A DNA stretch of 45,750 bases, taken from NCBI GenBank assembly GCA_017961295.1, contig JAGCXL010000001.1, forward strand, positions 1-45,750. The letters run 5' to 3'. The notes below the pieces were generated by a model. It saw only the letters and a program-made list of their open reading frames with translations, did no database searches and was not told the origin of the DNA. A program made the translations under genes and the position numbers. Numbering within the stretch: position 1 is the stretch's first letter; each line of letters starts with the position of its first letter. Shown here piece after piece: positions 6,224-14,312 of the stretch. Source of the stretch: Elusimicrobiaceae bacterium (lineage in GTDB: Bacteria > Elusimicrobiota > Elusimicrobia > Elusimicrobiales > Elusimicrobiaceae).

Positions 6224-6297
6224 TGCGGGGTAGAGAAGCCCGGTATCTCGCAAGGCCCATAACCTTGAGATCGTTGGTTCAAATCCAACCCCCGCAA
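6224..6297 (+). tRNA. initiator tRNA-fMet (CAT) with unusual bases
   Basis: The body matches bacterial initiators: GCGGGGTAGAG start, T loop TTCAAAT, A72 and A73, anticodon CAT. Three positions differ from the usual form. Base 1 is T, which can pair weakly with A72 where most initiators have a C-A mismatch. The anticodon stem CAAGG/CCTTG has A29-T41, so only two of the three hallmark G-C pairs remain. The loop CCCATAA has C33 where T33 is nearly universal. No CCA is encoded; a run of eight T follows at once. Confidence 0.92.
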
Positions 6298-6306
6298 TTT
6301 TTTTTC

Positions 6307-6342
6307 TTCCTAATTTTCCCTATTTCGTCGTTGTGTGCCCGG
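6307..6342 (+). repeat. half copy (left arm) of the palindromic element, copy 5
   Basis: TTCCTAATTTTCCCTATTTC and the following GTCGTTGTGTGCCCGG match the left arm of copy 1 with about five differences. The core and right arm are absent. It begins ten bases after the initiator tRNA, so that tRNA is flanked by element sequence on both sides. Confidence 0.65.
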
Positions 6343-6356
6343 GTAAAGGCGCTTTT

Positions 6357-6386
6357 TTGTAAAATTTTCCCCATATTATGTAAAAT
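6357..6386 (+). promoter_or_regulatory. candidate promoter of the glycosyltransferase pair
   Basis: TTGTAA (6357-6362), an 18-base spacer and TAAAAT (6381-6386), 18 bases before the ATG at 6405, with AAAGGGGGG as ribosome site in between. Confidence 0.5.
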
Positions 6387-6404
6387 AGAACAAAGGGGGG
6401 AAAT

Positions 6405-7403
6405 ATGAAAACAGTTATTTTCTTGGGTTCGCATCGTGATTTTTCGGGTCTGCGTTTAGGCGCGGCTTTAGGGACGTTCTTAACCGGCAAAGGGGATGAA
6501 GTCCTTTTGGCGGGAGCAAAAAAAGATTTGCCGGCTTACATCGAGTTGCCTACACTTGCTTTGTCTGCTACGGCTACCGTTAAAACGCTTACTGCGACGT
6601 TAAAAAAATCGGGCGCGCAAAAAATCATTTCACTGGCTCACTTGCCTTCTTGTGAAGCGGCGGCAGCGCTTAACATCCCCTTTGTGTATGTGGAGCCCGA
6701 AAATTTAAAAGAATCCAAACCTTTCAAAAATAAAAAAGCCTTACTGGCCAAAGCAGTCCGCGTTTTTGTATTGGGAACGAACCCTAAACCTCTGGATAAA
6801 AAACGCTACGGTGCTAACGCCGTTCGGGTGAAAAATCCGGCCATTTGGGTAGAGCACTACAACTACAATAAACCCGCCTGTTTTAAGAAGGAAAACAACA
6901 TTGTAGCCGCGGGGAATTTGACCAAAGACGGTGGTTTTGATGTGCTTTTAGCTACCTGGGCGCGTTTAGCCCCGGCGCATAAAACGTGGCATTTAACAAT
7001 TGTGGGGGACGGAACCCAAAAAGCCGCGCTTAAAAAACTGATTACCAAACATCACTTGGAACCCAGCACCGAACTGGTGCCTGCAGGTACCGATCTGTAT
7101 AGCCTTTTGCGTAACGCCGATATTTACGTTTCTGCGGCGCGTGCGGCCGAAGGGCTTAATGAGCTTTTAGATGCTATGGCCAGTAAACTTCCTGTGGTAG
7201 CTACCGATGTGCCCGGTGTGGCGGAACTAGTGGCAAACGGGATTAGTGGGCTAATCGTCAATCCCGGCGAGGAAGAACCGCTTACGGTTGCTTTAGATGA
7301 ACTGATGGTCAACTGGGGCAAACGGGTGGGTATGGCGCTAGAGGCCAGCAAACACAAAGAGCGTTTTTCGTTTGAAGAATTTGCCAATTTAGTAACCAAA
7401 TGA
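6405..7403 (+). CDS. GT4-type (GT-B fold) glycosyltransferase
   Basis: A 332-residue protein resembling family 4 glycosyltransferases. The C-terminal half has the usual order: AAGNLTKDGGFDVLLATWA, HLTIVGDGTQKAALKKL, LLRNADIYVSAARAAEGLNE (with the E-x7-E type region) and AMASKLPVVATDVPGVAELV. The N-terminal domain is divergent and starts with a short hydrophobic strand, not a signal peptide. It probably transfers a sugar from a nucleotide donor to an LPS or other envelope acceptor. It overlaps the GT9 gene by ATGA, so the two enzymes probably act on the same glycan. A strong purine-rich ribosome site precedes the ATG. Confidence 0.82.
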   Translation: MKTVIFLGSHRDFSGLRLGAALGTFLTGKGDEVLLAGAKKDLPAYIELPTLALSATATVKTLTATLKKSGAQKIISLAHLPSCEAAAALNIPFVYVEPENLKESKPFKNKKALLAKAVRVFVLGTNPKPLDKKRYGANAVRVKNPAIWVEHYNYNKPACFKKENNIVAAGNLTKDGGFDVLLATWARLAPAHKTWHLTIVGDGTQKAALKKLITKHHLEPSTELVPAGTDLYSLLRNADIYVSAARAAEGLNELLDAMASKLPVVATDVPGVAELVANGISGLIVNPGEEEPLTVALDELMVNWGKRVGMALEASKHKERFSFEEFANLVTK

Positions 7404-8596
7404 TTGATTGGAACAGCAACCAAACGCGCCTGGCTTTTGAAGAAATCCGCTCTTACGTGGAAATGTACGGGCGGGGAAGCCGCGTGGTGCGTTTGGCTTA
7501 TGCGTATCGTCGGTTGCGCAACCGGGTGTATTACGGATTGCAACAACAACTGGCGGGATTTTTTCATCGGCCGCACTTACATCCCAAGCGTTTAAATGTG
7601 TTGCTGCATTTGCGCGGTGGATTGGGGGACAGCGCGGCATTATGGGTGGCGGTGCGTGCCTTGCGCCAGCAACTGCCGCAGGCTGTTTTCCATTACGTGA
7701 CCGATTCGCCCAATGCAGCCCGCTTGCTGGTTATCCCAGACGAAAATAATGTGATTTTGCCGCGCTTGCCGTATCGCCGCGCGTATGATATGGCGTGTGA
7801 GTTGTGCCTTTCTTTTAAGACGGTCTATGTAAATTTACAACGTATAGAAAAGTTAGCTCCCCACTTTATTCCTACGTTGCAAACCTCGTTAAAACGACAG
7901 CAGGAACTGGGTTTTTTCCTGAGTGATAATTATTTGCTAGATGATGCGCTCGGGCGGTTTTTATATCATCAGGGGGCCAATCGTTTGGCAGCCCTTGAGT
8001 ATTTAAGTGCGCTTACTTTTGATACGCAAGAAACGGGGTTACTTCCAACAAAAATTTTACAAAAAGATGTAAGCCGTTACGGGCTAAAAACACCCTATAT
8101 CACCGTGCATAGCGGGATTAATGCGTCTTTTCAAGTGGGCTCCCAAACACCGCTTAAATGTTGGCCGGTGGAAAATTGGGAAACTTTTTTAACACTTTTA
8201 AAGCAAAAATTCCCGCAGTTCCAAATAGTACAAGTAGGGGGGAAAAACAGTCCGCATTTTAAAAATGCGGATTTGTGCTTAGTGGGCCAAACCCCGGTGG
8301 AAGATTTACCCGCTATTTTAAACGGCGCCCGGCTACATATAGACGGCGAGAGCGGCCTAGTGCAATTAACGCGTTGGCTTCGTACCAAAGCCGTTGTGCT
8401 TTTTGGGCCGACGGCCCCTTGTTTGTTTGCGCTTTCTAAAAACGTCAATTTATCAGCGGATAAGTGCGGGCATTGTATGTGGCTTTCAGGCCCGGCTTGG
8501 CATACAGATTGCCGGTTGGGCTATCCCGCTTGCGCGAATTTGACCGCGCTTACTGCGCAAATTGTATTAGAAACTGTTTCGCACGAACTCAACTAA
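7400..8596 (+). CDS. GT9-type heptosyltransferase-like glycosyltransferase
   Basis: A 398-residue protein of the ADP-heptose:LPS heptosyltransferase (GT9) type. Marks are LLHLRGGLGDSAALWVAVRAL near residue 75, ITVHSGINASFQ, the segment KCWPVENWETFLTLLKQKFP, DGESGLVQLTRWLRTKAVVLFGPT and a final cysteine cluster (DKCGHCMW, DCRLGYPAC). The cysteine cluster recalls other GT9 proteins that end in CGHC-like segments. About 60 extra N-terminal residues precede the first Rossmann domain. The role is likely LPS core or envelope glycan assembly. The last 30 bases overlap the 3' end of murJ, read from the opposite strand. The donor sugar is not known. Confidence 0.82.
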   Translation: MIDWNSNQTRLAFEEIRSYVEMYGRGSRVVRLAYAYRRLRNRVYYGLQQQLAGFFHRPHLHPKRLNVLLHLRGGLGDSAALWVAVRALRQQLPQAVFHYVTDSPNAARLLVIPDENNVILPRLPYRRAYDMACELCLSFKTVYVNLQRIEKLAPHFIPTLQTSLKRQQELGFFLSDNYLLDDALGRFLYHQGANRLAALEYLSALTFDTQETGLLPTKILQKDVSRYGLKTPYITVHSGINASFQVGSQTPLKCWPVENWETFLTLLKQKFPQFQIVQVGGKNSPHFKNADLCLVGQTPVEDLPAILNGARLHIDGESGLVQLTRWLRTKAVVLFGPTAPCLFALSKNVNLSADKCGHCMWLSGPAWHTDCRLGYPACANLTALTAQIVLETVSHELN

Positions 8597-10078
8597 TTTT
8601 TGTGCGTCTTTGGTAACGTACAAAATTCCTACATACACCGTTACAAAAACGACTCCGCAACCCATAATTTGTACCCAATCTATCGGGGAGAGAACGTATG
8701 AAAATAGAACGGCCGGTATCAGTGCTATTGCCGCCCAAAGGACTACGCGTGCCAGCTGGTAAAACGGTTGTAAGTAATTTATTTGCGGCAACTGTTTGCG
8801 AAACAAAAACGCATTTAGTATAAACCCGATGAGAAGCCCGATTGCCAAAATATAGGGATAGCTAAATCCACCATAGCGCGGGATTAAAAAGCAAGAAAGT
8901 CCTGTCAAAATTACGCCGCTAGTTAACGCATAGGGGAACCACTCCTTAATTTTCCGCTCGGCGGCTAACACGCTATTTTGCAAATAACCGGGAACGGACA
9001 AGAGCAACACAAACAACATCGGGCGCAAAAAGTAAACCGTATTTTGCGCGGCTTGCGGACCGAATTGCCCACGTTCCAAAAATAATTCTACAATTTGCGG
9101 TGCAAAATAACAGGAAAAGACAACAAGCGGTGCCAGTAATACTAAAAGGACAAAACTCGCCCGCACAAAAGTTTGGTTGGCTAAATCAGGACGGTTTGCA
9201 GATGCATGCTCAGTCATTTCAATTTTAGCTACGTTTGCCACGCGGGCGGTAAAAACTTCGGTAGAGGAATCGGTAAATTGTTTAGCGTAGTTGAGCGCGC
9301 TTACAAGGCCGGCGTTCATGCCGCTGATTAAGTAAACGGGTAACCAACTGTTTAGCATATCTAACACGGCCAAGGTTTGCCCGGTAAGCATATTTTGCCG
9401 GGTTTGTACGCGCAGCGGTATCCATGCGGGCGCAAAGTGCCAATGAAGTTGGGTTTTAAGCAAAATTCCCAATACAACTATTTGTATAAGGTTAGCTACT
9501 AAGAAGCCATAAACCATGCTAATAATGCCTACTTGGGTACCGAACAAAAGCAAACACAAAAGCGGGCATAGCGCATTAAGCACCCCCAGCCACGCGGTTT
9601 TGAAAAACTTATACATTTCCGCTACGGCTGTTAAGTAATAGGTAATAATTTGTAGCCCCAAGAGAATAAATCCGCAAGTCAGTAATGCGTGGTCTTGCGC
9701 TAAAATGGGCCCGCTAAAGCGCGAAAAAATTTTCCACAACGGGGCCGTCCCCACCCATCCGGCAGTACTTATCAGTATTGCCAGCCCCCCATAAATAAAA
9801 AGCCACATGTTGATAAAGCGACGGGCCGTTTCCTTGTTTTCTTGTTCCAAGAACATCGCTTCGGGGATTAATATACTTTGGTTAAGCCGTTGCAAAAACG
9901 CTATGCCAAATCCTACTAACATGATGAGGTAGAAATATACGTCCGTTTGGCGGTTTGCGCCAAAATAAAGCGCCAATAAAAGTGCATTGGCAAAGGAAAT
10001 TACTTTCCACACCAGCGTAGCTCCTACAGCAAGAGCAGCCCCTTTTGGGTACGAGGTGGGCTTAAAAAGGGTCTTCAT
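8567..10078 (-). CDS. murJ: MurJ/MviN-like lipid II flippase
   Basis: A 503-residue integral membrane protein with about 13-14 hydrophobic segments. The N-terminus (GATLVWKVISFANALLLALYF followed by GANRQTDVYFYL) and the amphipathic N-Q-S-I-L-I-P motif match the MOP-superfamily MurJ group, which moves lipid II across the inner membrane for peptidoglycan synthesis. The length is usual for MurJ. O-antigen flippases of the same superfamily are the alternative, given the glycosyltransferases next door. A TATAAT box ends seven bases before the ATG, so the mRNA is predicted to be leaderless. The 3' end overlaps the GT9 gene by 30 bases tail to tail. Confidence 0.75.
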   Translation of the reverse strand: MKTLFKPTSYPKGAALAVGATLVWKVISFANALLLALYFGANRQTDVYFYLIMLVGFGIAFLQRLNQSILIPEAMFLEQENKETARRFINMWLFIYGGLAILISTAGWVGTAPLWKIFSRFSGPILAQDHALLTCGFILLGLQIITYYLTAVAEMYKFFKTAWLGVLNALCPLLCLLLFGTQVGIISMVYGFLVANLIQIVVLGILLKTQLHWHFAPAWIPLRVQTRQNMLTGQTLAVLDMLNSWLPVYLISGMNAGLVSALNYAKQFTDSSTEVFTARVANVAKIEMTEHASANRPDLANQTFVRASFVLLVLLAPLVVFSCYFAPQIVELFLERGQFGPQAAQNTVYFLRPMLFVLLLSVPGYLQNSVLAAERKIKEWFPYALTSGVILTGLSCFLIPRYGGFSYPYILAIGLLIGFILNAFLFRKQLPQINYLQPFYQLARVVLWAAIALIPAVLFSYVLSPIDWVQIMGCGVVFVTVYVGILYVTKDAQKLVEFVRNSF

Positions 10079-10084
10079 ATTTTG

Positions 10085-10091
10085 TATTATA
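10085..10091. promoter_or_regulatory. overlapping divergent -10 boxes of murJ and gatB
   Basis: The 7-mer TATTATA gives TATTAT on plus (10085-10090, for gatB) and TATAAT on minus (10091-10086, for murJ). The gatB mRNA would start near 10097 and includes AGGAG at 10099-10103. The murJ mRNA would start at 10079 or 10078, at its ATG. Only one polymerase could occupy the site at a time. Confidence 0.6.
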
Positions 10092-10110
10092 GTATTTTAG
10101 GAGAATTTTT

Positions 10111-11553
10111 ATGACCGAATTTGAACCTGTTATCGGGCTAGAGATACACGTACAACTAGCCAGCCATACCAAACTTTTTTGCGCTTGCCCTAACGGAGTG
10201 AGTGAAGACACCAAACCTAATACGGCGGTATGCCCTATTTGTTTAGGTCACCCCGGGGTTATGCCGGTGCTGACCGAAGGGGCCCTGGAACTAGCCGTGC
10301 GCGCCGGGCTTGCTATGAACTGTGTTACGAACCGCTATTCGTCTTTTTCACGCAAACATTATTTCTACCCGGATTTACCCAAAGGGTATCAAATTACGCA
10401 GTACGACGAACCGATTAACGGGGCCGGATACATCGAAATTACCTACGGACCTAAAGACAATTTGCAAAAGAAAAAAATCGGGATTCACCATGCACACCTG
10501 GAAGAAGATGCAGCCAAATCCTCGCACGAGGCCGACTATTCCTTGGTGGACTATAACCGTGCAGGCAGCCCGCTTTTGGAAATTGTATCGCTCCCGGATA
10601 TGCGCAGCCCCGACGAAGCGTATGCTTATCTTACCGAAATTAAACGCCTGATGCGTTGGGTGGGGGCTTCCAACTGTGATATGGAAAAAGGGGAATTGCG
10701 TGTGGACGTGAATATTTCCTTGCGCCCCAAGGGGCAAGAAGCGTTCGGCACGCGCGCGGAAATTAAAAATTTAAACTCCTTTAAAGGCGTGCGCGAGGCC
10801 CTCATTTACGAAATTAACCGCCAGACGGAAATTTTAAATAACGGGGGCCGCGTCAAACAGGAAACCCGCCAATGGGATAAAGTGGAACTGGTTACTAAGC
10901 CGATGCGTTCCAAAGAGGATGCGTTAGACTATCGCTACTTTCCGGAGCCGGATTTGCCCCCTGTTATTTTACAAGAAGATTGGTTGCAAAAAGTGCAAGC
11001 TGCTATGCCGGAACTACCGGCTAGCAAAGAAGCACGGTTTATGGCGGCGGGTCTTTGCGCCTATGATGCCGGCGTGCTGACGTCTTCACGCGAAATTTCC
11101 GACTATTTTGAAGAAGTTACCAAGAGCGGCAAAGTGTCCTTAAAGACGGCTTCTAACTGGATTCAAACAGATCTGCTCGGCTTGTTGCACGCCGATAACA
11201 AGGAAATTGAAGACTCCCCGATACCGGCCGCCCGTTTAGCCGAACTTTTGGAAATGACCGAGTCGGGCAAAATCAACCGCAAGCAAGCGCGCGAAGTATT
11301 TGAAGAAATTTACAAAAACGGCGGTAGCCCGGCCAAAATTGTAGAGGCCCGCGGCATGGTGCAAGTCAGTGACGAGGGGCAACTGGAAGAGTGGGCCAAA
11401 GCTGCGATTGCCGCTAACCCCAAAGCAGTAGCCGATTACCAAAAAGGCAACAAGGCCGCCATCGGCGCATTAGTAGGTGGGGTTATGAAGCTTAGTAAAG
11501 GCAAAGCTAACCCGCGTGTGATTAACCAATTGTTAGCCAAGTTGTTAGGATGA
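10111..11553 (+). CDS. gatB: aspartyl/glutamyl-tRNA amidotransferase subunit B
   Basis: A 480-residue protein with clear GatB marks: VIGLEIHVQLASHTKLFC at the N-terminus, CPICLGHPGVMPVL, the DYNRAGSPLLEIVS segment, DVNISLRP, EIKNLNSFKGVREAL and DYRYFPEPDLPP. The C-terminal helical/tail domain (GatB/Yqey type) closes the protein. GatB is the kinase subunit of GatCAB, which turns Glu-tRNA(Gln) or Asp-tRNA(Asn) into the amide forms using ammonia from GatA. The zinc cysteines C-x-C and C-x-x-C are present near residues 28-50. gatA and gatC are not in this window. A tRNA-Gln gene lies at 3139. Length is standard; AGGAG sets the start. Confidence 0.96.
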   Translation: MTEFEPVIGLEIHVQLASHTKLFCACPNGVSEDTKPNTAVCPICLGHPGVMPVLTEGALELAVRAGLAMNCVTNRYSSFSRKHYFYPDLPKGYQITQYDEPINGAGYIEITYGPKDNLQKKKIGIHHAHLEEDAAKSSHEADYSLVDYNRAGSPLLEIVSLPDMRSPDEAYAYLTEIKRLMRWVGASNCDMEKGELRVDVNISLRPKGQEAFGTRAEIKNLNSFKGVREALIYEINRQTEILNNGGRVKQETRQWDKVELVTKPMRSKEDALDYRYFPEPDLPPVILQEDWLQKVQAAMPELPASKEARFMAAGLCAYDAGVLTSSREISDYFEEVTKSGKVSLKTASNWIQTDLLGLLHADNKEIEDSPIPAARLAELLEMTESGKINRKQAREVFEEIYKNGGSPAKIVEARGMVQVSDEGQLEEWAKAAIAANPKAVADYQKGNKAAIGALVGGVMKLSKGKANPRVINQLLAKLLG

Positions 11554-11589
11554 GCACACAGAAAAAATAAAATTTTGTTTAAAAATTGA

Positions 11590-11618
11590 TTGACCCCAAC
11601 GTATAAAGTTGCTATTAT
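11590..11618 (+). promoter_or_regulatory. promoter of the pal-cpoB-tolB operon
   Basis: TTGACC (11590-11595), a 17-base spacer and TATTAT (11613-11618), extended to TGCTATTAT. The leader before the pal ATG at 11656 is about 30 bases. Confidence 0.8.
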
Positions 11619-11655
11619 TTATAGGTAGGAGTTCAAATCTATAACGGAGAAAGAA

Positions 11656-12162
11656 ATGAAAAACTTACTCAGAGTAGTACTCGTATTAGCTGTGGCCGCC
11701 GGTTTAACCGCCTGCAGCAAAAACAAAAAAAATGACGGCGCCGTTGATGGTACCGTAGTGGCCGTTTCTGATATGGTAATGGCTGAAGAAAATGTAGAAG
11801 TGCCTGCCCAAGAAGTAGCTTTAGGCGTAGTACACTTCGCTTTAGACAAATCCACCTTGTCCGCTGACAACCGCAAAATTGTGGAAGCCAACGCGCAAGC
11901 CATCAAAGCGGCTGCTTCCGCTGTATCCAACTACCAAGTAATCGTAGAAGGAAACTGCGACGATCGCGGCACCACTGCTTACAACATTGCTCTAGGTCAA
12001 AGACGTGCCGAAGAAGTAAAAGCTTATTATGTACGCTTAGGTATTCCGGCTGACAAAATCTCTACCGTTTCTTACGGTAAAGAAAAACCGGTTTGCTACG
12101 AAGCGAACAACGAATGCTGGGCGCAAAACCGCAGAGCTGATACGCTTTTACAAGCTTATTAA
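11656..12162 (+). CDS. pal: peptidoglycan-associated lipoprotein Pal
   Basis: A 168-residue lipoprotein. The signal peptide ends in LTAC with lipidated Cys20. After a short linker, an OmpA-like domain (about 57-168) follows: VHFALDKSTLSADNRKIV, VEGNCDDRGTTAYNIALGQRR and the AEEVKAYYVRLGI helix. In the Tol-Pal system Pal anchors the outer membrane to peptidoglycan. The Asp and Arg that bind diaminopimelate in OmpA domains are present in the NCDDRG and GQRR segments; the usual GHTDERG is GNCDDRG here, with an added cysteine that could pair with CYEANNEC near the end. It leads the operon with its own good promoter. Confidence 0.92.
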   Translation: MKNLLRVVLVLAVAAGLTACSKNKKNDGAVDGTVVAVSDMVMAEENVEVPAQEVALGVVHFALDKSTLSADNRKIVEANAQAIKAAASAVSNYQVIVEGNCDDRGTTAYNIALGQRRAEEVKAYYVRLGIPADKISTVSYGKEKPVCYEANNECWAQNRRADTLLQAY

Positions 12163-12193
12163 TCTAATCAGTTGACAAGGAGCCCGCAAACCT

Positions 12194-12889
12194 ATGAAGA
12201 AGATTCTTACACTTATTTTGATAGGGGGTGCGGGCTCTTTGTTGTCTGGCTGTTTACCGGCCAGCCAACAGGATATAAGCGAGCTCAAGGCGATTGTTTC
12301 CCAGATGCAGGCTAACCAGGCGGAACTGGCCAGCAAAATGGATGAGCTCAACCAAAATCTGTCTGTTTCTAACGAGAATTTATCCCAAAGTGGGGGGCAA
12401 ATTTCGGAGCTGTCGGCTAAGCTTGATGATATTTTAGCTTCCGTTCGGGGCACGAAAAGCACCTCATTAGACGGGGAAGATTCTTTACCGGTAGTACAAC
12501 CTGCCAACGCGGTACTTCCTTCGGATTTATTTGCCGAAGCAAAAAACCATTTAGACAAGGGTTCTTATGAGGCGGCTGCTACCGGTTTTAAACTCTACAC
12601 CACTAAATACCCGCAAAGCGAAAATGCCGACCAGGCCTATATTTACATGGGGGATGCGTACATCGCGGCGGGCCAAACTAAAAAAGGGGCCGTTGCGTAT
12701 GCAACGGTGCTGCAGCAGTTCCCCAAGAGCAAATTGATTCCTACCGCGCGTTTAAAATACGCGCTTAGCATTGTTCCTCTAGGTAAAACGGACGAGGCAA
12801 AGCGCTATTTGTCATCGGTGGTCAAAGATTTTCCCAAATCTTCCGAAGCTATCCAAGCCCAAGCGGAACTTGCCAAATTAACAGAGTAA
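12194..12889 (+). CDS. cpoB: CpoB/YbgF-like cell division coordinator
   Basis: A 231-residue exported protein with lipobox LLSGC (Cys20), where most CpoB proteins have a cleaved signal peptide instead. A coiled coil covers about residues 25-85 (ELKAIVSQMQANQAELASKM), as in the trimerising N-terminus of CpoB. The C-terminal 120 residues hold three TPR-like units (FAEAKNHLDKGSYEAAATGF, AYIYMGDAYIAAGQTKKGAV, ARLKYALSIVPLGKTDEAKR). CpoB links outer-membrane constriction with peptidoglycan synthesis together with TolA. The gene sits 31 bases after pal and 12 before tolB, the usual context. AAGGAG sets the start. The lipid anchor is the one unusual feature. Confidence 0.85.
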   Translation: MKKILTLILIGGAGSLLSGCLPASQQDISELKAIVSQMQANQAELASKMDELNQNLSVSNENLSQSGGQISELSAKLDDILASVRGTKSTSLDGEDSLPVVQPANAVLPSDLFAEAKNHLDKGSYEAAATGFKLYTTKYPQSENADQAYIYMGDAYIAAGQTKKGAVAYATVLQQFPKSKLIPTARLKYALSIVPLGKTDEAKRYLSSVVKDFPKSSEAIQAQAELAKLTE

Positions 12890-12901
12890 ACGGGGCCGTT
12901 T

Positions 12902-14197
12902 ATGTTAAAACGTTTTGTATTTTTAATGCTTGCCGTTGTTTTTGTGACGGTCGGCGCGTACGGCGCGCCTAAAAAAACAGATGTTTACATTGGTATTACC
13001 TCTGCGGGTAAGCACCAGTTGCCGGCAATTGCTATGCCGGTTTTTTCCGCAGATGAGGCCAGCAAAGAAGCTTCTGCTACGGTGCATGATGTACTGCGCG
13101 CGGATTTGCTCTTTGCCCGTTATTTTGATGTAAAGGAAGGCGGACCGTTTTTTGATGTTAATAAAGTGAAAGATTCACTTAAAGAATGGGCGAACGTGAC
13201 GCCGCGGCCCAGTTATGTGCTTACAGGTACGCTTAGCTACGCGGAACCCTATTACACCATCAAGATTTACGTTTATGACATGTCTACCCGTTCTGCCGTA
13301 TTTGCCAAAGCGTTTAAGGGAAGTAAAGCCAGTTTGCGCCGTTTAGCACACATAGCTTCGGACCAAGTAATCGCTTCGCTTTTGGGTAAACGAGGGATTG
13401 CCGACACGAAGATTGCGTTTGCCAATAATGCCACTAAGCATAAAGAAATTTATGTGGTAGATTACGATGGTAAAAACTTGCAACGCTTAACCAAGGATAA
13501 TTCAATTTCTCTCTTGCCGCGTTGGAGTAAAGACGGGCGTATTTTCTATACCACGTACAAGTATCGTAACCCGGATATTTTTGCCATTGACTTACGCGCG
13601 GGTAAAATTTCGCCTATTATCATTAAGAAAGGGCTTAGTTTAATTGGCGGTGTGTCGCCTGACGGCAAAGCTTTGGTGTTTACCAGTTCCGGCGGCATGA
13701 ACCCGAGTATTTATATTTACAATTTGGAAACCCAACAAAAAGTACAAATTACCAATAAAGCCTCGGTAGATGGTTCTCCGTCGTACTCACCGGACGGGAA
13801 ATATATTACCTTTGTATCGAATCGTGCCGGCAATCCGCAAATTTATGTTATGGAATTGGCCACCGGGCAAACTCGACCGCTGACCAAAAAATTTAACTGG
13901 TCCGACACTCCCCAATGGTCACCGACCGGAGAGTGGATTGTATTTTCCGGGCGCGAAAGTGCATACCACCCGATGGATATTTTCTTAGTGGACCTTACCG
14001 GTACACAAATTAAACGCCTGACCAGCGACGCCGGCTCCAACGAAGATCCTACCTGGTCCCCCGACGGACGTTTTATTGCCTTTACCACTACGCGTAATGG
14101 GCGGCGGCAGCTGTATATGATGGATATGGACGGCAGTGCGCCGCACTTGCTTGCCGATGTAGAGGGAGATTCGTTTACACCGCACTGGAGCATGTAA
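12902..14197 (+). CDS. tolB: Tol-Pal system beta-propeller protein TolB
   Basis: A 431-residue periplasmic protein. It has a signal peptide (about 1-21, ending AYG-A), an N-terminal alpha/beta domain (about 25-170) and a six-bladed propeller with repeated SPDGKYITFVSNRAGNPQIYV-like blades: for example WSKDGRIFYTTYKYRNPDI, YSPDGKYITFVSN and WSPDGRFIAFTTTRNGRRQLY. TolB binds Pal and helps outer-membrane constriction. The ribosome site is weak (CGGGGCC), so translation may be coupled to cpoB 12 bases upstream. tolQ, tolR and tolA are not in this window. The stop is followed at once by palindromic element copy 2. Confidence 0.93.
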   Translation: MLKRFVFLMLAVVFVTVGAYGAPKKTDVYIGITSAGKHQLPAIAMPVFSADEASKEASATVHDVLRADLLFARYFDVKEGGPFFDVNKVKDSLKEWANVTPRPSYVLTGTLSYAEPYYTIKIYVYDMSTRSAVFAKAFKGSKASLRRLAHIASDQVIASLLGKRGIADTKIAFANNATKHKEIYVVDYDGKNLQRLTKDNSISLLPRWSKDGRIFYTTYKYRNPDIFAIDLRAGKISPIIIKKGLSLIGGVSPDGKALVFTSSGGMNPSIYIYNLETQQKVQITNKASVDGSPSYSPDGKYITFVSNRAGNPQIYVMELATGQTRPLTKKFNWSDTPQWSPTGEWIVFSGRESAYHPMDIFLVDLTGTQIKRLTSDAGSNEDPTWSPDGRFIAFTTTRNGRRQLYMMDMDGSAPHLLADVEGDSFTPHWSM

Positions 14198-14207
14198 ATT
14201 TTTTCCC

Positions 14208-14312
14208 AATTTGGCCTAGTTCGTTGTTGCTCGCTGGGTCGGATACTTCCGCGCTACCGCGCGCGTGCCGCCAGTATTCCTCCCTCGCGTGCGCCTAGAA
14301 CCAGGCCAAATT
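14208..14312 (+). repeat. TACC-loop palindromic element, copy 2
   Basis: Outer arms AATTTGGCCTAGTTC (14208-14222) and GAACCAGGCCAAATT (14298-14312) pair at 14 of 15 positions. The core at 14241-14288 differs from copy 1 at two or three positions. Compared with copy 1, the outer arms differ at two positions where both strands have changed so that pairing is kept. It begins 11 bases after the tolB stop and has the same orientation as tolB. Confidence 0.85.
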
